Assembly (NCBI GenBank): GCA_902788575.1
Contig: CADAKY010000006.1
Location: 1-64,000, forward strand
From: an uncultured bacterium
Lineage (GTDB): Bacteria > Cyanobacteriota > Vampirovibrionia > Gastranaerophilales > Gastranaerophilaceae
Direction of reading: 5' to 3'
Length of the DNA: 64,000 nucleotides
The position numbers and the translations under genes are program-made. Numbering within the stretch: position 1 is the first letter of the stretch; each line of letters opens with the position of its first letter. Of the stretch, positions 27,000-36,418 are shown piece by piece. The notes under the pieces were generated by a model. The model saw only the letters and a program-made list of their open reading frames with translations. It did not search any database and had not been told where the DNA came from.

Positions 27000-27491
27000 A
27001 TGAACGAGAATTTTTTTCAAGAGTTTTCAGATATTTATTGCAGACTAATGCGTTTAGAGATTTTAATGAAGAAAAAATTGATTTCTTCTTTGCTTGGATA
27101 TTATAAGGAAGATGTTATCAATGAATTTGACAAATTTTTCTATAACAAAACTCGTATGAAAAGATACGATAATAAAACCGGAAATGGTTTTTTATCAATT
27201 TTGAAAAACCCGCAGATAACAAAAGATTCCAAAAAGTTTATAAAAATCATAAATATTATGTATTTATCAGATGTTTTATTTATTGTACTTTGTTGCGAGC
27301 AATTTCGTAAACAAGAAATTATTGAAAAGTTTTATACAAATATTCCTGAAAAATACGGGAATTTGATTAAAAACAGACAAATTCTTTTAGATTTAAGGAA
27401 TACTATTGCCCATTATAATATCAGGGATTATGTACAAAATAAAACGACCTATCTTGAAGTTTTAAATATATTTGAAAAACATATCTTATAA
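27000..27491 (+). CDS. Small HEPN-domain protein, AbiF/Abi_2-like candidate toxin
   Basis: A 163-residue helical protein. Near the C terminus, LLDLRNTIAHYNIRD contains the HEPN ribonuclease motif R-x4-H (R-N-T-I-A-H, about residues 139-144), placed in the last helices as in Abi_2/AbiF proteins. The rest, including IMYLSDVLFIVLCCEQF, fits the four-helix HEPN bundle but is about half the usual AbiF length. The frame opens at 26880, inside the upstream RNA; ATG 27000 with TATAAT six bases upstream is the real start. With the structured RNA before it and XRE genes on both sides, a toxin or abortive-infection role is likely. I see no MNT nucleotidyltransferase partner. Confidence 0.7.
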   Translation: MNENFFQEFSDIYCRLMRLEILMKKKLISSLLGYYKEDVINEFDKFFYNKTRMKRYDNKTGNGFLSILKNPQITKDSKKFIKIINIMYLSDVLFIVLCCEQFRKQEIIEKFYTNIPEKYGNLIKNRQILLDLRNTIAHYNIRDYVQNKTTYLEVLNIFEKHIL

Positions 27492-27610
27492 AAAATTATG
27501 CAACAAAAATACATATAGCATGTGTTAAAATGAATTTATATAACAATTAATGGATTGTATATGCATAATTAACGCATTTATATTTTATTTAAATTTTTTA
27601 AAATAAAAAT

Positions 27611-27937
27611 ATGGATGTAAAAAGAGAATTGGGATTGAAAATTAAACGCTTAAGACAGAAAGAAGGCTTAACACAAGAACAGTTTGCTGAAAAAATTGGT
27701 GTTGCAACAAGAACTCTTGCAGGAATTGAAATCGGAGAAAGTTTTGTATCCGCTCAAACAATTGAAAATATTATGAAATATACAGGCATTACCTTTGAAG
27801 ATTTTATAATATCAAGTCATTTACGCCCAACAAAAGAATTGATAAAAGATATATATGATTTTATTGATAAAATAAAAGATGATAGAGAAAAAATAGAAAG
27901 TATCTATAAAGTTATCAAATCACTATCTAATGAATAG
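27611..27937 (+). CDS. XRE-type transcriptional regulator
   Basis: A 108-residue protein with an N-terminal Cro/C1 helix-turn-helix (IKRLRQKEGLTQEQFAEKIG, then ATRTLAGIEIGESFVSAQTI, residues 11-53) and a charged helical tail (about 75-108) that may dimerise. TAAAAT lies six bases before the ATG and there is no SD, so the message is probably leaderless. It lies 119 bases after the HEPN gene on the same strand and could be the island's second regulator or an antitoxin-like partner; that is inference from position. Confidence 0.82.
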   Translation: MDVKRELGLKIKRLRQKEGLTQEQFAEKIGVATRTLAGIEIGESFVSAQTIENIMKYTGITFEDFIISSHLRPTKELIKDIYDFIDKIKDDREKIESIYKVIKSLSNE

Positions 27938-28068
27938 TTTATGTGTTTATTTTGCATAATTTTGTAAATATTTGTAACAATATCGCATAAACCACGCAAT
28001 TTTTATTTCTTAAATTTTTTTATATATATGTAGATTTTACATAAAAATAAAAAGAAAGCGAGGATTTT

Positions 28069-28341
28069 ATGGCACCAAATTTAGACAAATTGTTTAATAG
28101 ATTTCAACAAAGATTGGATTATGAAAAATGTGTAAGGGAGAATTTAAATACTCCTGTTGGAATAAATACACCAATTACAGAAGAAAATAAGGCTGAAGTT
28201 CTAAAAGCAAGACAAATTGCAATGCAAAAAACCGGATATAAACCTACTAATATTTTCGACCAGTTAAAAACATACGGAGAAGATGTTTATGGGAATGCCA
28301 GATATTCACCATATGAATTTCCTGTAAATGTAATTAACTAG
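28069..28341 (+). CDS. Small unknown protein
   Basis: A 90-residue, mostly hydrophilic protein with no recognised domain, signal peptide or membrane segment. Notable segments are DKLFNRFQQRLDYEKCVREN and the PYEFPVNVIN tail. GCGAGGA precedes the ATG at good spacing, and the upstream region has TTTTGTAAATATTTGTAACA and an A/T-rich block like those before other lineage-specific genes here. A strong hairpin follows at 28377. It appears to be a single-gene unit inside the accessory island. Function unknown. Confidence 0.6.
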   Translation: MAPNLDKLFNRFQQRLDYEKCVRENLNTPVGINTPITEENKAEVLKARQIAMQKTGYKPTNIFDQLKTYGEDVYGNARYSPYEFPVNVIN

Positions 28342-28376
28342 AAATTATTATATTTGTTTATTAAATAAAATTGGTA

Positions 28377-28401
28377 AGGTGTGGCAAGAGTTGTCACACC
28401 T
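28377..28401 (+). terminator. Strong hairpin after the 28069 gene
   Basis: AGGTGTGGCAA pairs with TTGTCACACCT (11 bp with one G-T) around a three-base loop. The following bases are AT-rich but without a solid T-run, so it may be an RNA-stabilising stem as much as a terminator. Confidence 0.6.
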
Positions 28402-28800
28402 ATTAATATTTTCTTACCTATTTGTGTTCTTTTGTGTAATTTAGATTTTGTAGGTCTTTAAGGCAAATATTTACCTTTTCAAAAGTCTTTTTGCGGACAT
28501 TTTTGTTACCAAAACCGGACATTTCGGACTTTTTTAATCAACCAATTTCCGACCTTATATAATCGCTAGAACTTACTAAAATTAGCACTCCTACCGATTC
28601 AGAATATTCATCCCTTCCGAGCAAATTACCTATTAAAAGGTACCTGTCGCTATACACCACTTTCCCAAAATTATCAAAGTAGTGTCTTTTATCAAAAGTC
28701 CTGTCGCTATACAGTAAAAGAACATGCAGTTTGACTATTTTGTACACATGAATTGACCTTGTGGAATCCGAACCCACAAATTTTATGTTAAAATCTTTTT
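28402..28800. other. AT-rich gap with a possible gene remnant
   Basis: No convincing gene. On the minus strand 28538-28777 is an open frame of 79 codons (GTG start) with two YSDR segments made by a repeated CCTGTCGCTATACA (28645 and 28702). It has no SD and overlaps the promoter of the next gene. It may be the remains of a displaced gene. GGACATTT-like bits recur near 28496-28527. Confidence 0.3.
28786..28794 (+). promoter_or_regulatory. Extended -10 of the BECR-like nuclease gene
   Basis: TGT-TAAAAT ends six bases before the ATG at 28801; no SD is present. Confidence 0.55.
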
Positions 28801-29262
28801 ATGAAAGAGTTTAAAGATTTTCAAGAGTTTTATAATTATGGTTATAATTTAGTTTCTAATATAAAATCTAAAACTAATGGCTTTCTTGCAGGAGAAAGAG
28901 TAGAATATGCAAGAAACAATGTATATAAATCAGATTTAAGAGGATTTATAAAAATTGGATTTATCAGCAAAGATGTAATGACAATACTTGATACAAATAG
29001 CAATATTTTAAAATTTTCTATTGAAAATTTAGTAAAGAATTTACTTGTACATTCTGATGTAACTTTTGAAGATTACAAAAGAATTCCGTTAATTTCATCA
29101 AAACCTGACAAAATAGTTAAGTCAAAAAATGGTTATGATGTAATGTTATTCAAAGCAGACAATAAATTCTATAAATTAGTTATTAAAATAACCAAAAATA
29201 AAGACGAAAACTATATAAAATCGTTCCATTTATTAGACCAAGAACGATACGAAAAATATTAG
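28801..29262 (+). CDS. Probable BECR-fold (barnase/EndoU-like) nuclease
   Basis: A 153-residue protein whose C-terminal two thirds look like the small nuclease domains grouped as Barnase-EndoU-ColicinE5/D-RelE (PBECR), common in phages and toxins. The pattern is a helix ending in KNLLVHSDVTFEDYKRIP, then SKPDKIV, a beta strand with DVMLFKADNKFYKLVIKIT, and NYIKSFHLL. Candidate catalytic residues are H83, the lysines of the central strands and the SFH histidine. This is resemblance, not a search result. It lies in the same island as the HEPN protein and is probably leaderless. No immunity gene is obvious next to it. Confidence 0.5.
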   Translation: MKEFKDFQEFYNYGYNLVSNIKSKTNGFLAGERVEYARNNVYKSDLRGFIKIGFISKDVMTILDTNSNILKFSIENLVKNLLVHSDVTFEDYKRIPLISSKPDKIVKSKNGYDVMLFKADNKFYKLVIKITKNKDENYIKSFHLLDQERYEKY

Positions 29263-29592
29263 CCAATAAAAAAGATAGCTTTGATTATGTGGACTTAGCT
29301 TTCCCACTGTCACCAGTTGGTCCGGTTGCAAGATTTACCGTATCAAAACTATCTATTTATATTATAAAGGATTTTATTAATTTTTCAACGGGGATAAATG
29401 GCGTTTTTGTAAACTTTTGTAAATTGCTTTCAAAAATTATACGAAGACCTTACCAAAAATATTACAACGTTATAATAAAAATTTAGCCTTATATTATCAT
29501 TTTTTCTGCTTTTTCATAAAGACTTAAACCATCCAAAATTACACACACAATATTTATGCTATAATTTTCCTTGAAAGAAGGGAATTAAGTGT
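29263..29592 (+). other. Gap before the AsmA-like gene, with its promoter
   Basis: No gene is supported. A short minus-strand frame of about 23 codons ending near 29288 reads like a collagen-type fragment (ATGPTGDSGKAKS) and may be a gene scrap. Near the end, TATAAT at about 29559-29564 and GAAAGAAGGGA precede the ATG at 29593 and form the promoter and ribosome site of the next gene. Confidence 0.4.
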
Positions 29593-32500
29593 ATGAATAA
29601 TTATTGGAAAATTTTTGGATATACAATCGGCGTAATTTTACTTGCTTTGTATGCAGGATTTTTATTTATTCTTCCGCGGGCTGTGGATTTGAATCAATAT
29701 AAACCGCTCGTTCAGGATTTAGCCAAAGAGCAGGCTAAATTAGATATTAATTTTGAAAATCCTAAAATAATTACAACTCCGCTTTTAGGCGCAGGGATTA
29801 AGGTTGATGACATTAGCATTAAACTTCCTGACGGCTCACTTTTATTTTCGGCAGAAAGTTTGAAAACAAGAATTTCTATCCCTTCTGTCTTCTTAATGAC
29901 AGTAAAGGTTTCCTGTTTTGAAGTTGAAAAACCGTTTGTCAATCTTGAAATTGCTAAAGATAACAAGGATTATAAAATTGTTAAACTTGTTGAAGATATC
30001 TTAAACGAAAACAAGGAAAAAACTCTCGGCGAGGAAAAAATTGAAGAAGAAAGCTGGTTCAATCCGGCTTGGATAAGAATTAAAGTTCCTGCCGTAAAAC
30101 TTCATAACTACAAAGTTTTGATTACGGATTTGAACACAAAGCACTACCTTGATTTGCACGGGGACGAACTCATCGCCGGATATTTTAACGGTAAACGTGC
30201 AAAATTAAAAACTTACGCAGAATTATTCAGTGACGAAAACAAAAATTTAACAGCAAATATTGATATAAATACATTTATCCCGAAATCAGAACCGACACTG
30301 GATTCAGAGGATGACCCTGCAGAAAGAATTGATATTCCTTTCATAAACCCTGTATCTATGTACAGAAATTATGATTTGAAAGCAAATCTTGATACAAAAT
30401 TAAGAGTAAACACTCATAAAGACGGAAGCATAACTTCATTCGGACATTTTAATATTGAAGGAATAACCCTAAAAGTTTCGCATTTAAAACTTCCGGAAAG
30501 CTATCTAAGAGTAAAAACATTCGGCTCTACGCTTGATATGGACACAAACATTTATGCTGCTCCGGAGCAAAACATTCAGCTTTTGGGTAAACTTAATTAC
30601 AGCAAACATCCGAAAATAGATATGAATATTAAAACAGGTGAAATCAAATTTAACGACATGCTGATTTTAACCCGTGCATTTTTAGATTCTCTGGGAATTC
30701 CGCATGAACTTTCGCAAATCAAGGCAGACGGTACTCTTGTTTCAGATTGCTATATAAAAACCAACTTCAAAAAACTTAAATCCAACGGCTTTGTAAAAAT
30801 TCAAAACGGCGGGCTTTCAGTAAGAAATCTGGGACAGGTTTTATCAAAAGCAAATATCAATGTAATTCTGGATGACAGCATTCTGGCTCTTAAAGATTCC
30901 AGTCTGTTCGTACACCAATCAAAAGTTTACGCTGACGGAAGTATTAATGAAAAATCAATTGCGGATATTAAGATTAAAACTGAAAAACTGCCTCTTCCGG
31001 TTTTATTTAATGCATTTGCGCCGAAAAATATTCGCGATGCGTATAATTTCCGTTCGGGAGATGTCACTCTGGATTTACTTTTGAACGGGAAGCTTAAGGA
31101 CATTGTAGGGGCAGCAAACTTTGAACTTGATAATTTAAATCTCGGTGACAGAGCAAACAATTTCACAATCAAAGATTCAAAACTCGCAGGTGAATTCATC
31201 TGTGATACAAAAGCAAAATCTTTGACAGGAAAAGTTGATAATAACGCATTCGCTCTTCAGCTTCCAAAAACAGGCTCTTCAATTTCAATACCTAAATTAG
31301 AAGTGGGAATTGCAGATAAGAATGTCACAATTAAAGAAAACGAAATTTTATTTAACGATAAATCAAAACTTAAATATTCAGGTGAAATTCTAAATTATGA
31401 AAAACTTAATAAAATCAGCTTTGTAACGCAGGGTTCAATAAATACCGATGACATGATTAAACTTATCGGCAGAGAATTTAAAATGTACATAAATTCCAAA
31501 GGTGAAATTCCCGTAAAAGTAACTATAGACGGAAATAAAAAAAAGCAAACCCTTGTTGCGCAGGCTCTTGCGGACAAAGACAATTATATAACACCGGTTG
31601 AATTTACGGAGCTTGGCGGAAAACAAACATCACTTCAAACTGTTGTCGATTTCAAACCGCACAGAATAAAAATTAAGAAAACCGGACTTTTTACAAGAAC
31701 AGTAACGGTTGATGATAAAGGAAACGAAATAATAAATCTTGACAGCATTCTGGATATTGACGGAACTATTGCGGGTGACAGAATAAATCTCATAAAAGTC
31801 AATATGCCGAAAAATTTGAGCGGTAAGATATTCGTATTTCCGCGTTCAACATTCCTTACGGACAAATCAAACCTGTTTATATTTGGTGCATCAGCATCTC
31901 CAATAATCAGAGGCAGTATAAACATAAAAGAAATCAATATTCCGGAGCTTTTAATGTCGCTGGAAAACTTGAATCTCAACTTCCGCGGTCATGATTTGGA
32001 TTTTGATTTGAGAAACATTTTATTGAACGGCTCAGACATCAGCGTTAAAGGGACTTTGAGTCTTTTGGCTGATAGAGTTCTAAATGTTTCAGGACTTGAT
32101 GTGACTTCAAGATTAATAAATCTGGAGAGAATGCTTACAGTTACAGACAGAGCGCAAAGATACACGCCAAAAACACCTTCTTCTGCATCTGCTAAAAGCT
32201 CACAGCCGGCTGATATTCCGGTGGCTGTTCATTCCGGTACTATTGATATGAGAAGAATTTTAACCGGAAATATTGAAGTTCTTAATACAACTTCAAGGCT
32301 CGGGTTAAGAAGAAACATTTTGTCATTGAGAAATTTAAGAACCAATATATTCAAAGGCAGCGTAAACGGTGACATTAATGTAGATTTGGTTAAACTTCTT
32401 GTTGCGGTTGATTTAAGAGGGGAAGGCATTGACGTTGCCAAAACTCTTCTTGACGCTGCAGGAATGAAGGATATGCTGTCAGGAACTGCAAAATTTGACG

Positions 32501-33351
32501 CAAAATTAACTATAGACGGTTCTGCGACAACTCCTGCCGCTCAAATGAAAGGCATAGAAGGAGATGTTAATTTTACCGTTACAAACGGTCAGTTCGGGCC
32601 TTTCGGAAAGATTGAAAACTTGATTATTGCAGAAAATATCAGAGAATCTCAATTCTTCCAGACAGCTCTGGGGGGTGTAATTAATTCACTGACATCTATT
32701 GATACAACTCACTTTGCAGAGCTTTCCGGACATCTGAATTTTGAAGAAGGAATCTGCCATATTGACCCGATTACATCACTTGGAAACATTTTGAGTTTGC
32801 ACATCTTCGGCGATTTTGATTTAGTCAGAAATTACGCAGACATGAAGGTCAGAGCAAGAATGGCATCTATTATTGCGCAGCTTTTGGGACCGTTGAATGC
32901 AATCAACCCGATTAACCTTATGAACAGCGCTGCAAGTTTGAATGTTGTTACGGCTAAAGCGTTTTCACTGTTCTGCGAAGTTGTTCCGCAGGAAGAATTG
33001 GATGTTTTACCAAGCTTTGCAAACAAATACGTTGATAGCGGAGCCGCAAAATTCCAGCTTAAAGTCCGCGGTGATGCCGCAAAACCGCTTACACTTGTTA
33101 AATCTTTTAAATGGCTTTCTTCCAAAACTGCTTATGATGAAGCGATGGAATTCGTAAATTCACTTCCTGAACCTGTTGAGGGCAGTACCGCTACAAATAT
33201 ACAGGAGGCAATCGCAGAAGCTCAGGCGCTGGAAGCTGAAAAGAAAACAGTTAAGTACAAACTGAGACACCTCTTTGACAGAGAAAAACCAAAAGAAAAT
33301 ACAGCAGAGCAAATTCCGCAAAACGCTGAAGAAGAAACAAGCGCAGAGTAG
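29593..33351 (+). CDS. AsmA-family large envelope protein
   Basis: A 1252-residue protein anchored by one N-terminal helix (YTIGVILLALYAGFLFILP) with the rest in the periplasm. The start (LPRAVDLNQYKPLV, then AQLDI-like and LPDGSLLFSAESLKTRIS) and the long run of beta strands match AsmA/YhdP-type bridge-like proteins that move phospholipids between membranes. The family's C-terminal pattern is visible around 980-1100 (GSVNGDINVDLVKLLVAVDL, DMLSGTAKFDAKLTIDGSA, GPFGKIENLIIAENI). A charged tail follows. It starts an operon with the next gene seven bases downstream. Confidence 0.85.
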   Translation: MNNYWKIFGYTIGVILLALYAGFLFILPRAVDLNQYKPLVQDLAKEQAKLDINFENPKIITTPLLGAGIKVDDISIKLPDGSLLFSAESLKTRISIPSVFLMTVKVSCFEVEKPFVNLEIAKDNKDYKIVKLVEDILNENKEKTLGEEKIEEESWFNPAWIRIKVPAVKLHNYKVLITDLNTKHYLDLHGDELIAGYFNGKRAKLKTYAELFSDENKNLTANIDINTFIPKSEPTLDSEDDPAERIDIPFINPVSMYRNYDLKANLDTKLRVNTHKDGSITSFGHFNIEGITLKVSHLKLPESYLRVKTFGSTLDMDTNIYAAPEQNIQLLGKLNYSKHPKIDMNIKTGEIKFNDMLILTRAFLDSLGIPHELSQIKADGTLVSDCYIKTNFKKLKSNGFVKIQNGGLSVRNLGQVLSKANINVILDDSILALKDSSLFVHQSKVYADGSINEKSIADIKIKTEKLPLPVLFNAFAPKNIRDAYNFRSGDVTLDLLLNGKLKDIVGAANFELDNLNLGDRANNFTIKDSKLAGEFICDTKAKSLTGKVDNNAFALQLPKTGSSISIPKLEVGIADKNVTIKENEILFNDKSKLKYSGEILNYEKLNKISFVTQGSINTDDMIKLIGREFKMYINSKGEIPVKVTIDGNKKKQTLVAQALADKDNYITPVEFTELGGKQTSLQTVVDFKPHRIKIKKTGLFTRTVTVDDKGNEIINLDSILDIDGTIAGDRINLIKVNMPKNLSGKIFVFPRSTFLTDKSNLFIFGASASPIIRGSINIKEINIPELLMSLENLNLNFRGHDLDFDLRNILLNGSDISVKGTLSLLADRVLNVSGLDVTSRLINLERMLTVTDRAQRYTPKTPSSASAKSSQPADIPVAVHSGTIDMRRILTGNIEVLNTTSRLGLRRNILSLRNLRTNIFKGSVNGDINVDLVKLLVAVDLRGEGIDVAKTLLDAAGMKDMLSGTAKFDAKLTIDGSATTPAAQMKGIEGDVNFTVTNGQFGPFGKIENLIIAENIRESQFFQTALGGVINSLTSIDTTHFAELSGHLNFEEGICHIDPITSLGNILSLHIFGDFDLVRNYADMKVRARMASIIAQLLGPLNAINPINLMNSAASLNVVTAKAFSLFCEVVPQEELDVLPSFANKYVDSGAAKFQLKVRGDAAKPLTLVKSFKWLSSKTAYDEAMEFVNSLPEPVEGSTATNIQEAIAEAQALEAEKKTVKYKLRHLFDREKPKENTAEQIPQNAEEETSAE

Positions 33352-33357
33352 AAACAG

Positions 33358-34368
33358 ATGGAAAACAACAGAATAAACGAAATAGCAAAAATGGTTTTTA
33401 TCGCTGCTCTTATTGCTATAGTTCTAAGCGCTCTTCGTATTGCGGTAGTTGAAGACGGGAATTTTTCTGCTTATCTTCCCGACTTTTTACAAGAAAACAG
33501 ACAAACCAATTACAATAATTCAAGAGCAATGCTTTTAAGAACTCCCGAAAGAAGGCAAACCGCTCCTGAACAAACTCACCAAAACAACCCCAAAATTAAA
33601 TCCGGTTTAAGCGAGACTATATCAATACCAATTATACCTCCAATGTGTTTTAACGGAAGTTCAAGAGATGCAATTCTTAGCAGGAGACGCCATGCAATAA
33701 AATTATCGCGAATTTTTTCAGACATGGAATACGAACCGGACCCAGAAGTTTTTGGAATAGTTGACGGACTTCCATGGATAAGCCTTGAAGGAGCTCTGCA
33801 CTTTACAAAACTATCCCCTGATGAACGAATAACAGGACCCTCCAGAGAAAGTGTCGGAATTTTAAATCCGGAACTTTTGTACTATCTTTCCACTTCAGAA
33901 AATGAAGACGCACAAAGTGAGGATTTTATACCGCTTTACAAAGACTTTTACTTTATTCCGTACAAATTAACTTATAATCCCTCTACAAACACAATAACAG
34001 CGTATATTCAGAATGATAAAACCGAAAACGGAACGTATCAGCCTATATTTTTATCTGATACCAATGCACACGATTTAGGATACAAATATGCCTATATGGC
34101 TGAATCTGAAAATGTCGGTTTTTATAAACAATATAAAGCGGAAAATAATACCCTGAAATCCGGCATAAAAGAACTAACCGGCTACTATACGCATGGCAAT
34201 GCTTGCGGATACGAGGGCGGATGCAACAATTATGCACCATATTGGCAATATTACAATTATATATTTTTAAAAAAATTACCGGCAAGATTTACAATAAAAT
34301 TGTGGAAAACAAAACCTGCAAATGTTGAAAAAACGGCAGATATAAACTTTCAAATGATATTTCACTAA
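33358..34368 (+). CDS. Membrane-anchored protein of unknown function
   Basis: A 336-residue protein with an N-terminal membrane helix (about residues 12-30, VFIAALIAIVLSALRIAV) and a long periplasmic part. The linker (40-90) is rich in N, R and Q. The folded part includes HGNACGYEGGCNNYAPYWQYYNYIF, tryptophan- and tyrosine-rich, with two cysteines that could pair. No family is recognised. It begins seven bases after the AsmA-like gene with only a weak ribosome site, so it is likely coupled to it and may work with it at the envelope. Confidence 0.72.
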   Translation: MENNRINEIAKMVFIAALIAIVLSALRIAVVEDGNFSAYLPDFLQENRQTNYNNSRAMLLRTPERRQTAPEQTHQNNPKIKSGLSETISIPIIPPMCFNGSSRDAILSRRRHAIKLSRIFSDMEYEPDPEVFGIVDGLPWISLEGALHFTKLSPDERITGPSRESVGILNPELLYYLSTSENEDAQSEDFIPLYKDFYFIPYKLTYNPSTNTITAYIQNDKTENGTYQPIFLSDTNAHDLGYKYAYMAESENVGFYKQYKAENNTLKSGIKELTGYYTHGNACGYEGGCNNYAPYWQYYNYIFLKKLPARFTIKLWKTKPANVEKTADINFQMIFH

Positions 34369-34435
34369 AAATGTATACGCATACTTTATTTTGCATACAA
34401 TTTTTTTGAGTTAAAATATTCTTGAGGGCTTAAAA

Positions 34436-36418
34436 ATGAATAAAAAAATATATGTTTCGTTATTAGGGTTGGCATTAGTTTTGACTTCTCATTCAGTGGA
34501 AGCAAAGATGACCAAAGAGGCGCACGCAATGTATCAGGAGGCATGCTCTTATGAATATAAGGGTGATTTTTCTTCTGCCATAAACATTATACAAAAAGCG
34601 CTTAACATTAACGGCGATGACGCAATGCTGTATACCAAAATTGCGGGATTATATGCTGACACAGGAAAGTATGAAGAAGCTCTCGGAGCATATAAAAAAG
34701 CCTTAAAAATACGTCCGAATGACGCTTTTGTTTATATAAGCATAGGTAACATACTTCAGACAATGGGAGATTACGAAAACGCTTATAACTCATTTATGCA
34801 GGCGAAAGAGATTTATCCGGAATATAAATACAATTATCTTAATATTGCAAACATAGAATATCAGAGAAAGAACTATAAAAACGCAATCGAATACTACACC
34901 ACGTTTTTAAACGCATATCCTGAACATAAGGAAGCAGGAGAAAACCTTGCAAATGTTTATTATGCTTCCGGTAACGCAGAAAAAGCTTGTGAATTGTATT
35001 CTATGATTTACAAAAAGTATCCTTCCGCATTCAAGGACTACGCAAACTACGGTATGGCACTGTTTGACACTAAACAATACAAACCTGCCTCAGAAATGCT
35101 CACAAAAGCGCTTGAAGACAATGCTGATAACGAAGCTATAATTGCGAAATTGGCGCTTTCTTATCAAAATTTGGGCGAAAACGAAAAAGCACTGGAAAAA
35201 TTTCAAAAAGTTTTTGAACTAAACCCGAAGCTTGTGGCACTAAAGTTTGATTACGCAAACCTCTTGGGAAATATGGGCAAATATTCTGACGCAATTGAGC
35301 AGTACAAAGCCTACATTCAAGAATTTCCAAATGATGCGGATGCTTATAAAAACTTAGGTCTTGTATATAAAAACATGAAAGATTACGAACTTGCTCTGTT
35401 TAATCTTGAAAAATCATACTCCAAAAATCCTGCAGATCAAGAAACGAAAAAAGAACTTGCTCTTTGCTACCATCAAACACAGGATTACGTAAAAGCATTA
35501 AAATATTACAATCTTGCGCTTGCTAATGACCCTGAAAACTACGAACTTCTGGCAAACAAAGCCCTGACACTTCATGCAATGAGCAATTATGTTACTGCAA
35601 TTGAACTTTATAAACAAATACTGGACAAACATCCAAATGACAGATTAAAACAGAATTTAGCCGCTGCAAATATTGCTTACGGATTTGATTTGTACGACAA
35701 ACAGGATTACGGTCAGGCAATTTTATACTTTGAAGATGCAATAGATTTGAACGACAAAGAAGCATCCGCATACTTTGGTTACGCAAAAGCTAACGAAAAA
35801 CTCGGATGCATTGAAGTTGCAAAAGAAAATTACCTGAAAGCAGCAGAACTCGCTCCTGATAACACCGAATATAAAACAGCGCTAACTGCTTTCATGAACT
35901 CAAATAACATAGAAACGGCAAAATTAAATGCTTCTTCCAAACCGCAAAGCACAGATGTATCAGCTTCCGATTTAATTAAAAAAGGAGATGAAGCATATAA
36001 ACTTCGTAAATATGATGAAGCGCTGGATTTTTACACAAAAGCAGTTGTTTATTCCCCAAATGACCAAAATACAATGCTGAAAATTGCAAATACTTATAAA
36101 CTTATGGGAAATAACACAAAAGCACTAACGTTTTATGACAGATTGCTTTCACTAAATTCTTCAAACAGTGACGCTTATTTTAACAAAGGGCTTGTTCTTG
36201 CAGCACAAAAGAATTTTGATGACGCTATAAAATGTTTTGAAAGAGTAATTCAGCTTTCACCACAGTATCCTTACGCATATTATTCGCTCGGAATGGCATA
36301 CGAACAAAAGGGGGATACTTCAAAAGCTCTTGAATACTACTATTTATACTCAGGGCTTGAATCCGATGAAACAATGCAGACAGAAATTAAAAAGAAAATT
36401 AAAACACTGGAAGGCTGA
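34436..36418 (+). CDS. Exported TPR-repeat protein
   Basis: A 660-residue protein with a signal peptide (KKIYVSLLGLALVLTSHSVEA, cleavage after about residue 23) and tandem TPR repeats through most of its length, for example YEEALGAYKKALKIRPND, DYVKALKYYNLALANDPEN and NFDDAIKCFERVIQLSPQYP. There are about 15 repeats in two blocks with a linker around 495-515 (NASSKPQSTDVSASD). Such proteins act as periplasmic scaffolds for envelope assembly or secretion. GAGGGC precedes the ATG. Its stop overlaps the ATG of the lipoprotein gene by one base, so they are cotranslated and probably partners. Confidence 0.88.
   Translation: MNKKIYVSLLGLALVLTSHSVEAKMTKEAHAMYQEACSYEYKGDFSSAINIIQKALNINGDDAMLYTKIAGLYADTGKYEEALGAYKKALKIRPNDAFVYISIGNILQTMGDYENAYNSFMQAKEIYPEYKYNYLNIANIEYQRKNYKNAIEYYTTFLNAYPEHKEAGENLANVYYASGNAEKACELYSMIYKKYPSAFKDYANYGMALFDTKQYKPASEMLTKALEDNADNEAIIAKLALSYQNLGENEKALEKFQKVFELNPKLVALKFDYANLLGNMGKYSDAIEQYKAYIQEFPNDADAYKNLGLVYKNMKDYELALFNLEKSYSKNPADQETKKELALCYHQTQDYVKALKYYNLALANDPENYELLANKALTLHAMSNYVTAIELYKQILDKHPNDRLKQNLAAANIAYGFDLYDKQDYGQAILYFEDAIDLNDKEASAYFGYAKANEKLGCIEVAKENYLKAAELAPDNTEYKTALTAFMNSNNIETAKLNASSKPQSTDVSASDLIKKGDEAYKLRKYDEALDFYTKAVVYSPNDQNTMLKIANTYKLMGNNTKALTFYDRLLSLNSSNSDAYFNKGLVLAAQKNFDDAIKCFERVIQLSPQYPYAYYSLGMAYEQKGDTSKALEYYYLYSGLESDETMQTEIKKKIKTLEG

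Noticed and set aside
29265..29490. Plus-strand 65-codon frame and minus-strand collagen-like scrap
   Set aside because: No ribosome site, poor protein-like composition on the plus strand, and only about 23 codons on the minus strand.
26456..29592. HEPN-MNT toxin-antitoxin pair
   Set aside because: No nucleotidyltransferase (GSxxR...DxD) protein is encoded near the HEPN gene.
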